IMG/VR virus record: IMGVR_UViG_3300021368_001024
Location: 1 to 23,814 of that record
Origin: a virus
DNA: 23,814 nucleotides
Direction: 5' to 3' (one strand)
Shown one piece after another: positions 15,801 through 22,510 of the stretch (position 1 is its first letter; each line of letters starts with the position of its first letter). The position numbers and the translations under genes are program-made. The notes below the pieces were generated by a model. That model had not been told where the DNA came from. It saw nothing but the letters and a program-made list of their open reading frames with translations, and did not search any database.

Positions 15801-18800
15801 TTTACAAGTCATAGACGGTGGTAGTGGATTTGATACTGCTCCTACGATTACTGTAGTAAGTCAAGACGGTGGTAGTGGTGCTGTAATCGTTCCTACGATG
15901 CGTAGAAGAACTTTAGATCTTCAAGACACAGTAACACTTAAGAATAAGTCTGCCGGTGCAAAAATTCTATCCTGTGATGCAAAATCTTCAACGATCGAAC
16001 TTTTAGTCACATCTGGTAAGTTTGAAGTTAACGATATCATTGTTTCCTCTGATGGAAGAGATTATGGAACTATCGTTGAAGTTAATAGTGCTCGTGCATA
16101 TTCCAAGTCAAATTCTTTCGGTAATATTCCTGAATCATTCCTTGGAACTGTTGGATTTATCAGCGATGACTTCCAGAAAGTAGAAGATAGTATTTACTAT
16201 CAAGATTTCTCTTATTCTTTAACTAACGAGAGAAACACCCGCGAGTGGAGATCTGAGGTCAACGAAAATACTCACCCTGCAGGTTTTAAACTGTTTGGTA
16301 AACATAGAATTCACAGTAGAAAGTCTCTGATTGGTAGATCTCAGAATTTGGTTAGAAGTGCTGTTAGTTTCAAAACCAGCATTCAGAGTCTGTTGGACTT
16401 GAGTGTAGAAACTCCAAAGTGTAACAAACAATATATTTGGTTTGATAATTTACCATCTCCAAATCCATATCAAATCAACGATTTAGTATTCGGTTCTCAG
16501 ACGGAACACATCGGTAGAGTTATTGAAGCCGGTGAAGGTTATATTGTTGTACTTCTATTTGACGATGAAATTGTCATCAATGAATATGTAATTAACTTGA
16601 TTAGAAACATTCGTACTTCTTATGTTTCTACTACTAGTAAAACTATCCTGTCTGTAAATGGTATCATTCAGTCTCCTGGTGTTTCATATACGGTTTCTGC
16701 TGATAATATTCTGCCATTATTCCCAATTTACCCAGGAGATGAGTTAACATCTCTCTTCCTGACAAATAACTTTGAAACCTTACAAGGATCTGGTGTCAAT
16801 AACAACAACCAGATTAATCTAAGTAAAGGTGGTATTCAGTATACAGCATCTAATGCAAATAATCTTTTAGTATCACTAAACGGTGTTATTCAGAATCATG
16901 CTGACTATGAGTTGATTAATAGTGGTGCAACTCTTAGATTCCCTGGTACAACTGTACAGGGAGACACTACATTTGTTATTGATCATCCATCATTACAACC
17001 ACTTTCAATTACAGGATCTGCTGGTACAACCTTTGATATTGGTGTAACACCATCTTCAAATTGTCAGTTATTGATCTTCTTTGTTGGTGTCAATCAAACT
17101 CATCTGACAACCGACTACACAATCAGTGGTTCTACAATTACATTCCCTACATCTGTTGATCCTTCTGAAATCTTTGGTTGGTATATTAATGAAACCGTAG
17201 AGTGTGAAAAACCTACAATTACTGGTCTGAATCAACACCTTGCTAGAGCAAAAACTCTAGTTTGTAATCAAGAGAAGAATGTAACACTGAAAATTGAGTC
17301 CAATACGGTTAAGAAACCAAACGGATTCTTTGAACTGGATAAGGAAACCATTGATGGCACCTTGTTTGTCGATGGTACGACAGCACATGGTTTCGGTACT
17401 AAGTTTAAGTATTCCAATCCAGAGTTCTCTTCCAGTCATGTAGAGGTTATCAATGACATCAGTTCTCAGTTTGATGGTTCTACCACAACCTTCAATCTAA
17501 AGATTAACCAAGACGATGACTACACTCCATGGGATGGTGAAAACTCTCTCCTAGTGGAGACTTCTGGTACATATATGACAAAGAGTCAATATGGTGTTTC
17601 GGGAACTCAAATTACATTTGTAACTGCACCTGCTTCTGGTACTCAAATGTCTATCAGAGATTTCAAGAGTGCATATGTTGCAAATGATAGTGTTAAGAAG
17701 GGCGCCGAACTAGATCAGTTCAATGTATTCAATGGTTCTAGAGCAACATTTAACACATCTGATGATGGTGTTCCTTCTACATCGTCAAATAATACTGATG
17801 TATTCCATGTCAAGAATGGTGTTCTTGTAAGACCAGACATTCATTTGAATGCTGATGATTCTAGAACTAACGTTCAACTACAGACAGTATCTAACAATAA
17901 GATTACATTTACAACTCCTCCAGTTCTCGCTGACAGTATTAATATGTTGTCTTTCAATAGACAACTTGTTCCAAACAATCATAGAAACTGGGTATATGAT
18001 AGAAATGAATTCTTTGATGGTGTTAGAAGAGGGTTTACACTACTCCACGACAACACCAGCACTGGTGGTTTAAAGTGCGAAGAACTTAGAGGTGAGGAAC
18101 CAAGTGAAGAATCTTTAGTTGTAGTTAGAAATGGTGTATATCAGTATCCTTCTATTGACTATGATCTAGTCATAGTAAATGATGTTAATGGTATTAATCA
18201 ACTAACAAATACTACTCATAGAATCGTATTTACAACTCCAACTCCACCTACGGCGACGGAAGATGTATTCATCCTCTTTAATAAGAATACTGCAAACTTC
18301 GTTGATAGAACTGATGAATTAACACAAACTTCTTCTACAGTTCTTTCATACACGACTGCAATTGCTAGTCATGCAACTAAAGTGCCTTTTGTATATGTTG
18401 ATGGTGTTTATCAGGATCAAAATTCCTACACTTGGGACGGTGCTGCAAATACACTGACTTTCTCTGGTACAAATCTACCAACAATTGCAACTGATAAAGT
18501 AGAATTCCATGCTAAGACTGCTGAATTACGTCCAGCGCATGTATTTGGAGACATCATCAATGCATGGTTACTTGTACTACAAAGAGGTGGTACAACCGTT
18601 AAGATTAGCACAGTAAACAACACATTTACTGTTGATCAAAGATCTGGTTCTACCACAATCACTGGTACTAATGTAGTTAATATTCCACAGAGATCTGGTA
18701 CTCTTACAATCGCATCTCAGTTCTATCTGATTACGCTTCTCAATCTAAATGCTAGTGTAATGCATGACGATCCAGCAAATACTTTTGTTGCATTTGGTGG

Positions 18801-20862
18801 TGTGATTCAAGAACCTGGAGTTGCATATGATCATGCTGGAACTGCAACTGCTGCAAGTTCTGGTATCGGTAATGGTAACACTTACAACAATATGTCCATC
18901 CCAATGGGTGTTGGATATCTTGCCGCAATTGATATCGTTCAGTTTGCTCCTGGCGGTGATACCAGACAGTATATCACTAATGAGATCAATCAAGTCTATG
19001 ATGGCTCTAGAACTAGATTCAGAGTCACTTTAGATGGTGTTAAAGATAATACTTATACTGGTCATGAGGATCTGATTGTATCCAAGAACAATGTTGTTCT
19101 GGAACCAGATGTGGATTATCATTTAACTGCTGTTGGTGGACATGCATCTGATACTACAAAGGGATGTATTGACTTCACCGTAGCACCTGTCGCTAATGAT
19201 GAAATTTTCACTATCATGATGCATGAGAATGAAAAGATTACTCTCACATCTAACGGTGGTTCTAATCAGGTTTATAATTTGAATAGAACTCTGACTGCTG
19301 CTGAACAGGAAGGTCTAATTCTCATACAGAATAATCAAGTTAAACTTGCTCTTGGTAGAGGATTTATCTTCAACAGTGGTTCTCAGATTCAATTCAACTC
19401 TGCAACAACAACTGGCACTCCATTTGGTATTCTGACTCAATCTGGTACAGTTCTTGATTATATCAACACTCCTTACAATAGTACCAGAACTGAGTTTAAT
19501 ATGTTCTTGGATGAAGAAAACTTTGTCCCCGCAGAACAGTATGGTGGCACTTTACCACATCCAGAAAATATCGTTGTTTACAAGAACGGAAGTATTTTGA
19601 CTCCTGTTGTTGATTACACTTTAGACGGTACTATTAAGTCCAGAATTAACTTTACTACTGCTCCTGCAACAAACGATATTATCTTCATCTCTACTCATGG
19701 TGTGATGAGAACTTTGGATAGTATCACTGCAACTTCTGCAGTTACATATGACTTGACTCTTTCTTCTAATGCATACTACGCAGATGCTCTGATTGGTAGA
19801 CCAAGAGAACTTGAGAATCAACTCTTTATTACATCTAATGGTTCTATCTTAGATCCAAGAACAGATTACTTTATCCTTGCTAATAAACTATATTTCACTG
19901 CAGGTGTCTTGACTTCTGGTCATGTTCTCAGAATTCGTGACTTCTACGGTGCAAATTCTGATGTTGATGTAGATTCCTATAGTTCTCAGGTTTCTGTTGG
20001 TGAAACAATTCAAATTCCTGGTGAATCTACTACAAGACAAGTTACAGCGGTTCGTTCTCCATCTACTATGGAAGTATCGAGTCCTGCTGGGTTGACTGGT
20101 CCTTCTGGATTTGTTGGTACTGCAAATGTCACCGATGGTTCTGTCACTGGTCTTACAATCACTAGTGGTGGACTTGGATATCCAAGAAGCACCAAGTTCA
20201 GAACTTATGGTGTTGGTACTAGTGCTTCTGCAAATGTTTTGATTGATCCAATTAGAGGTGATGTAATTACTTCCACCACAATGGATCAAGAGGGATGGAA
20301 TATTGCAGAGGAGACAAATCCACTACCAAATGGTTTAGTCCTTGTTCCTACATATGAAGCAGCTATTGTTAGAACTACTATCTTAGATTCTAATGAAGTT
20401 ACATTCGGTAGTAAATTGACTGGTAATATCACAACAACTGCAGAAACAATAGGTGTTGCAGGAACTGGTATGGCATTAGAGAGTGATATTACGGTCACAG
20501 TTTCCTCTAGTAGTGGTTCTAATGCTGTATTGCAACCATTTGTGGTTGATGGTGAAATTACTAAGGTTGTAATTGAGAATGGTGGTTCTGGATATAATGA
20601 TCTTGATTTTGTTCTGAATGTGAATAATGGTGGTGGGACGGGTGCCACACTGGAAGGTGTATTAGATGGTTCTGGTACTATCACTAGTATCAGTGTTATC
20701 AATCCTGGTGTTGGGTACGATTCCTATAGGGCATTCATTGGAAATGAGTGTATTGAATACACAAATCACACAACAACTGATTTGAAAGGTGTGACCAGAG
20801 GTGTTGTCGGGACTACCGCACAAACTGCATCTACCGATGATAAAGTATATTTCGCTAATTGA
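9805..20862 (+). CDS. gp7: Giant gp7-like baseplate wedge protein with repeats and a YHYH domain
   Basis: 3685 residues from the ATG that overlaps the gp6 stop (ATGA); a GTG at 9799 would add two residues. Residues 1-240 (LIENQFPQFVRED..., SFLSKVKSFYGSKGSLNSN, ILFRILFND) resemble the C-terminal half of T4 gp7. EW...HPAGF (about 2147-2161) matches T4 gp7's W...HPVGF. Between and after these lie extra modules: VDDTTGFP...DEIIYYGSKT units (about 76-118 and 496-540), a carbohydrate-binding-like unit (about 570-618), a VGxxVxGxGI unit (about 642-700), NGV-type beta repeats (about 799-1010 and 2273-3384), GG-GY repeats, a YHYH domain (about 1490-1602) and a C-terminal ECIEYTN...GVTRG unit. T4 gp7 is 1032 residues. 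Position between gp6 and gp8 supports gp7. It may combine wedge and receptor-contact roles. Confidence 0.75.
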   Translation: MKNLRDKTVDLSVLIENQFPQFVREDASTFIEFIKSYYQSLELKNQPLDIAKNLIDYYNVSHFRKHELVEKTQLSSDVNLTDTTISVDDTTGFPEKGYLKINDEIIYYGSKTDTTFNSCIRGTSALVLTSIPLSEILLENSIADTHFIDDDVANIAFDYTNEFLRRIKSEIAIGIPENLVDELDISSFLSKVKSFYGSKGSLNSNKILFRILFNDKKFRFKLADRGTGATIKIINFDGSIGNAQITDTGTGYDNRVDGNNNLKHPPIIEIFGSGQGQQIANKTAVVDVTSINASGGIPLGSTIDPAYNGITITDAGSNYVGPIRGVIRERDYGEEELVISTNGSGVVESWDFNTGELTLTNTIGFFTNNEELTSQSGEKANGSIKSFEIIPQDPEIEFPKDYLFRPSESNFRGKKLARLEITEGSLEEDINGVINPPQLLSIVQDDDTVFGVKSVQIESGEILKVDNIGLPTYEVDIEINEDFNRIYLPASTQLTHPYTNTDTVVTVDDATGFPVTNGQIYIDGLIIEYKERTVNQFLGCTPLPSGSKIVNTEVISYGRYRTRREYEQSEYVEIGQERYYGDNLYRCNTEGETAATGFPTHTFGIKKIGKIQWEYIGASKVDYFVDCIVGDPEITATGEQGELEIVVDSAKKLSIGQLAVGTGIADGAKIRTIVGKTVTLSLPNTSLVDGAVNFSRARGRIVGLVGEVEIESAGALFSKQKYELDDKTYNDYEGIEYSSWNVNSDHTLDADKDYVGVGGRYAFRNNVLNHVYAASSGIPGYQFDGSTNAKNRVLSNTFDGYTNAFTLNGLGSSLNEDDLYVFRNAVLQDSATDYDIVNNVISFTNVPLTQETIYLRYFSTASQATKLQFTLSSTDTIVLTTSSTIDLSTDHLFVFLNGVLQIDGYTYNDTTKSFTFTGQTITATDDIMVFWVQQAQQLDPITSTSSLTYTLQDGGSNYASATTESVFVAINGVVQQPTVSYTISGSTLTFSEVNSGKTITVIDCGNALLSGTISTLAGINQDRNNYKLQKLLKRIPYPASILNKNILRTSKSLSPVKTDKAIGITVDGIQYQTVSGNTVPYGAVNTLTISNGGVYQIPYTSTYAFDKTGYPKAILKKNGSETADINVTETVFEIAGGIEKVDINNFVPANLTNLQGFSTKPKIQVINNNPVVNTVQKNPDGFKEAVIDVEFKNGNITSFVVVEKGYGYTESPTIRVIGGGKLTSYDIPFVNTSNGDIIVTMSGPLISSKSASSAITLATQLGASFAYDPSVEINSGSGAELQAVVANGSVVAVQILNGGQNYFNEPNIVLSGMGKDAVLRAVVSGGQITSVTIVNAGSGYVIPPVVQVTVGDSNALVESTINRWTFNIANRFITGIDEFGGYVFDEQVGYNKKVTSFTSNTLTLENVTSLVVGMEAIHPELPVGTFVAGINSGTKVVSLSNGGLTTVANNALNNALVTFVQGDDRVRGALKVAEVVPSNFPKSRLKYQYLQMTNTSKFETYYGITSSTHSKVVGWSYDGHPIYCKYGYTTALDKTSGISEQTSSWRLSGSRLNGPSVSDYPLGSFIEDYEYVKGLGTLDEFNGRFCVTPEFPDGAYCYFMVDVFPHVIGVKYFSDPDVYNTCPNRDNDLVPAAFARVNDADNAQYPEEVKNVYKTILTTDSASVGEVETVIIEKPGDNYKVGDSLVFNNDDTAGSGAIAYVSSLDTPPVLNYTVDTTKKEIEFTFTGNHLLSNSDIIEIEYRKNLVPTEINLSAIGTVPTVVNNKQVFPVTLESHKVYKLKFAGATDFNLSFDILNFNPFFQRDSVVTNSSVEIDPSKIPSIVYIHTPTSIYELKVEQAEIIGRYEVLESQGTQFKIKTEATVVDIPQIDFSIRSRGATGPIKTVNVVRGGEGYQILPEITDVTSDSGTGAVLLANSKSIGKLNRIKYITFGDQFYGSRTVRNYLNLPITVRVKANFEIASTKITNSGQGYDLNPVIRTNGSETIAKYKARYSSGEIVDLQVIDGGSGFDTAPTITVVSQDGGSGAVIVPTMRRRTLDLQDTVTLKNKSAGAKILSCDAKSSTIELLVTSGKFEVNDIIVSSDGRDYGTIVEVNSARAYSKSNSFGNIPESFLGTVGFISDDFQKVEDSIYYQDFSYSLTNERNTREWRSEVNENTHPAGFKLFGKHRIHSRKSLIGRSQNLVRSAVSFKTSIQSLLDLSVETPKCNKQYIWFDNLPSPNPYQINDLVFGSQTEHIGRVIEAGEGYIVVLLFDDEIVINEYVINLIRNIRTSYVSTTSKTILSVNGIIQSPGVSYTVSADNILPLFPIYPGDELTSLFLTNNFETLQGSGVNNNNQINLSKGGIQYTASNANNLLVSLNGVIQNHADYELINSGATLRFPGTTVQGDTTFVIDHPSLQPLSITGSAGTTFDIGVTPSSNCQLLIFFVGVNQTHLTTDYTISGSTITFPTSVDPSEIFGWYINETVECEKPTITGLNQHLARAKTLVCNQEKNVTLKIESNTVKKPNGFFELDKETIDGTLFVDGTTAHGFGTKFKYSNPEFSSSHVEVINDISSQFDGSTTTFNLKINQDDDYTPWDGENSLLVETSGTYMTKSQYGVSGTQITFVTAPASGTQMSIRDFKSAYVANDSVKKGAELDQFNVFNGSRATFNTSDDGVPSTSSNNTDVFHVKNGVLVRPDIHLNADDSRTNVQLQTVSNNKITFTTPPVLADSINMLSFNRQLVPNNHRNWVYDRNEFFDGVRRGFTLLHDNTSTGGLKCEELRGEEPSEESLVVVRNGVYQYPSIDYDLVIVNDVNGINQLTNTTHRIVFTTPTPPTATEDVFILFNKNTANFVDRTDELTQTSSTVLSYTTAIASHATKVPFVYVDGVYQDQNSYTWDGAANTLTFSGTNLPTIATDKVEFHAKTAELRPAHVFGDIINAWLLVLQRGGTTVKISTVNNTFTVDQRSGSTTITGTNVVNIPQRSGTLTIASQFYLITLLNLNASVMHDDPANTFVAFGGVIQEPGVAYDHAGTATAASSGIGNGNTYNNMSIPMGVGYLAAIDIVQFAPGGDTRQYITNEINQVYDGSRTRFRVTLDGVKDNTYTGHEDLIVSKNNVVLEPDVDYHLTAVGGHASDTTKGCIDFTVAPVANDEIFTIMMHENEKITLTSNGGSNQVYNLNRTLTAAEQEGLILIQNNQVKLALGRGFIFNSGSQIQFNSATTTGTPFGILTQSGTVLDYINTPYNSTRTEFNMFLDEENFVPAEQYGGTLPHPENIVVYKNGSILTPVVDYTLDGTIKSRINFTTAPATNDIIFISTHGVMRTLDSITATSAVTYDLTLSSNAYYADALIGRPRELENQLFITSNGSILDPRTDYFILANKLYFTAGVLTSGHVLRIRDFYGANSDVDVDSYSSQVSVGETIQIPGESTTRQVTAVRSPSTMEVSSPAGLTGPSGFVGTANVTDGSVTGLTITSGGLGYPRSTKFRTYGVGTSASANVLIDPIRGDVITSTTMDQEGWNIAEETNPLPNGLVLVPTYEAAIVRTTILDSNEVTFGSKLTGNITTTAETIGVAGTGMALESDITVTVSSSSGSNAVLQPFVVDGEITKVVIENGGSGYNDLDFVLNVNNGGGTGATLEGVLDGSGTITSISVINPGVGYDSYRAFIGNECIEYTNHTTTDLKGVTRGVVGTTAQTASTDDKVYFAN
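12195..12835 (+). repeat. Coding repeats, NGVLQ-type beta units, block A (3 copies)
   Basis: Three divergent units encode a strand, then a turn of the type F-x-N-G/A-V-L/V-Q, then a Y-x-I/Y segment, then S-F-T-F/L-T-F and a final hydrophobic strand (VFRNAVLQDSATDYDIV; VFLNGVLQIDGYTY; VAINGVVQQPTVSYTI). The DNA copies have diverged too far to be exact nucleotide repeats. Confidence 0.65.
14270..14615 (+). other. YHYH-domain segment inside the gp7-like gene
   Basis: The encoded segment reads VVGWSYDGHPIYCKYGY (about residues 1513-1529), then LDEFNGRFCVTPEFPDGAYCYFM (about 1578-1600). The pattern G-x-x-x-DG-x-PIY...GY...LDE-x-NGRF-x-VTPE-x-PDG-x-Y-x-YF is that of the YHYH family. The usual Y-H-Y near the end is here Y-C-Y, so one histidine is replaced. 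Confidence 0.7.
16620..19955 (+). repeat. Coding repeats, NGV-type beta units, block B (about 12 copies)
   Basis: About twelve divergent units follow the HPAGF segment, each with a short F/Y-D-G-S-R-T-x-F entry, a V-x-x-N-G-V-x-x-x-P turn, D-Y-x-x and an I-x-F-T-T-A-P-x-x-x-D-x-I exit. Examples are SVNGIIQSPGVSY, SLNGVIQNHADY, VRNGVYQYPSIDY, YVDGVYQDQNSY, SKNNVVLEPDVDY, YKNGSILTPVVDY and TSNGSILDPRTDY. Together with block A this gives about 15 units. Confidence 0.7.
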
Positions 20863-20867
20863 TACAG

Positions 20868-20875
20868 TATAAATA
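20868..20875 (+). promoter_or_regulatory. T4-type late promoter upstream of gp8
   Basis: TATAAATA matches the T4 late promoter box exactly, in the 43-base gap between the gp7-like stop and the gp8 ATG, 30 bases before the start codon. Late promoters of this form are read by host polymerase carrying the phage sigma factor gp55. Confidence 0.75.
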
Positions 20876-20905
20876 ACATTAAACAACAAGTTATCGGGGC
20901 GTATA

Positions 20906-22471
20906 ATGGCATCATTAGTTGCTGACAATTTTAGAGTATTTGCTGCAGAGCAGTTCATGGAATCCCTTGAGGAACCTCTTGATGCTGCTGGTAATGCTCT
21001 TGCCGATTCTTCTACGGAAGCACTTAGAGATCGAAGTAAAATCTATGTGTTCATCGGTCGTTCACAAACGTGGAATTCTGAAAGATATTCTGGACAAGGT
21101 TTCAATGATATCGATCAGATCCCCGCTCCCACCGATTCGTTTGACGAATTGAGTGAGATCTATGATGACATGATCGCTATGAAGCGAGTTACCCGTGGTG
21201 ATGTAAACCAAGTAATCAGAAAAAGAACTTGGACTGTAAACACTCGTTATGACATGTATAAGCACAACTATTCTGTTGCTTATCAGTCTGCAACTGGTGC
21301 AAATAAACTGTATGATGCACAGTTTTACGTCATGAACAGCAACTATGACGTTTATAAGTGTATCTACAATGGTGAGACCCCCGCAGATCCTAATGGTGTA
21401 ATTTCTACGGTAGAACCAACAGGTCAATCAACTTCTATCTTCACTACTGCTGATTCTTACAGATGGAAGTATATGTACACACTCGGGATCAATGATTTCG
21501 TTAAGTTTGTGTCTAGTGACTTCATGCCAGTCAAAACAAACACAACTGTACAGACTGCTGCAACCTCTGGTGCTGTTGATCAAGCACTTGTTAGAAATGT
21601 AGGTTCTGGTATTACTGCTGGTACATATTTCGTTCCTGTTATTGGTGATGGTACTGGTGCTGTTGTTACCTTTACTGTTTCTTCTACCGCTCCTACTTCT
21701 GGACAGATTGATCCTTCGACTGTTGCAATGACTGTAGTTGGAAGTGGTTACACATATGGAACTATTGATCTTTCCGAATCTTATTCTACTCTTGCTGCAG
21801 CACAAGCAAGAACAGCAACTCCACTAGACTTGACCAGTGGTTCTCCTGCTATTGACGCAATTATCTCTCCTCCCGATGGACATGGATCTAACATTGTTAG
21901 GGAGATGGGTGCTTATAGAGTTATGATCAACAAAGCAGTTGAATTCCTTGATGGTGGTGGTGACGTTCCTGTCAACATGGAATTCAGAAGATTTGGTTTG
22001 ATTTCCGATCCAAAAGCTCCTGGTGGTCAAGACTTAACTGCTAGTACTGCTGCTGTTTGTAAGGCAATTAAATTCCCAACTGCAACCAATGTAAACTATA
22101 GTATTGGTGAGACAATCACTCAAGCGACTACTGGTGCTAAGGGTGTTGTTGTTCACTGGGACTCTGTTAACAAAATTCTGAGATATTATCAGAATGAATA
22201 TGTTGCTGCTACACAATTGGGTAACCAAAAATACCAACTTGTAGCATTCAGTGGTGCAAATGCAATTACTGGTGCATCATCCAATACAACTTTGTCTCCA
22301 GATACTGCTGCAACAGGAACTGTAACTATTGCTGGTATTAGTTTCACGACTGGTTACGCTGCATCTGAAGTACAAAAGTTCAGTGGTTCGATTCTTTATA
22401 TCGAAAACAGAAAGACCATTATTAGATCCGACGACCAAACAGAAGATATTAAACTCGTTATCGAGTTCTGA
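20906..22471 (+). CDS. gp8: Baseplate wedge protein gp8
   Basis: 521 residues against 334 in T4 gp8. The family ends are clear: IYVFIGRSQTWN (about 46-57) corresponds to the F-x-GR-S-x-x-W motif, Y-x-V-Y-K-C (about 148-153) and DSYRWKYMYTL (about 182-192) to the Y-x-W-x-Y-x-x segment, and the C-terminus YIENRKTIIRSDDQTEDIKL matches T4 gp8's ENR-x-x-I...DQTE-x-I. The extra length is in the middle: glycine-rich GSGI/GSGY units (about 232-290), like those in the gp7-like protein, and a GETITQATTGAKGVVVHW unit (about 402-421). gp8 dimers sit at the outer part of each wedge and bind gp7 and gp10. Only a weak Shine-Dalgarno match (GGGGC) precedes the ATG. Confidence 0.9.
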   Translation: MASLVADNFRVFAAEQFMESLEEPLDAAGNALADSSTEALRDRSKIYVFIGRSQTWNSERYSGQGFNDIDQIPAPTDSFDELSEIYDDMIAMKRVTRGDVNQVIRKRTWTVNTRYDMYKHNYSVAYQSATGANKLYDAQFYVMNSNYDVYKCIYNGETPADPNGVISTVEPTGQSTSIFTTADSYRWKYMYTLGINDFVKFVSSDFMPVKTNTTVQTAATSGAVDQALVRNVGSGITAGTYFVPVIGDGTGAVVTFTVSSTAPTSGQIDPSTVAMTVVGSGYTYGTIDLSESYSTLAAAQARTATPLDLTSGSPAIDAIISPPDGHGSNIVREMGAYRVMINKAVEFLDGGGDVPVNMEFRRFGLISDPKAPGGQDLTASTAAVCKAIKFPTATNVNYSIGETITQATTGAKGVVVHWDSVNKILRYYQNEYVAATQLGNQKYQLVAFSGANAITGASSNTTLSPDTAATGTVTIAGISFTTGYAASEVQKFSGSILYIENRKTIIRSDDQTEDIKLVIEF

Positions 22472-22477
22472 TACACC

Positions 22478-22485
22478 CATAAATA
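22478..22485 (+). promoter_or_regulatory. Late promoter-like box upstream of the DUF4815 gene
   Basis: CATAAATA differs only in its first base from TATAAATA and lies in the 39-base gap after gp8, 25 bases before the next ATG. The matching placement to the gp8 promoter strengthens the call. Confidence 0.6.
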
Positions 22486-22490
22486 AAAAG

Positions 22491-22505
22491 AAAAGGACTC
22501 CTTTT
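22491..22505 (+). repeat. Hairpin in the leader of the DUF4815 gene
   Basis: AAAAGGA (22491-22497) and TCCTTTT (22499-22505) are perfectly complementary around a single C. The element lies between the late promoter-like box and the ATG at 22511. The AAGGA in its left arm is the only Shine-Dalgarno-like stretch, about 13 bases from the start. The hairpin may limit or time translation, or act as weak read-through termination (T-run in the right arm). Confidence 0.45.
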
Positions 22506-22510
22506 AGGCA

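Noticed and set aside
12195-19955. Repeats in the gp7-like gene as a CRISPR or nucleotide satellite array
   Set aside because: The similarity is at protein level only; the DNA units have irregular length and spacing and no exact repeat-spacer order.
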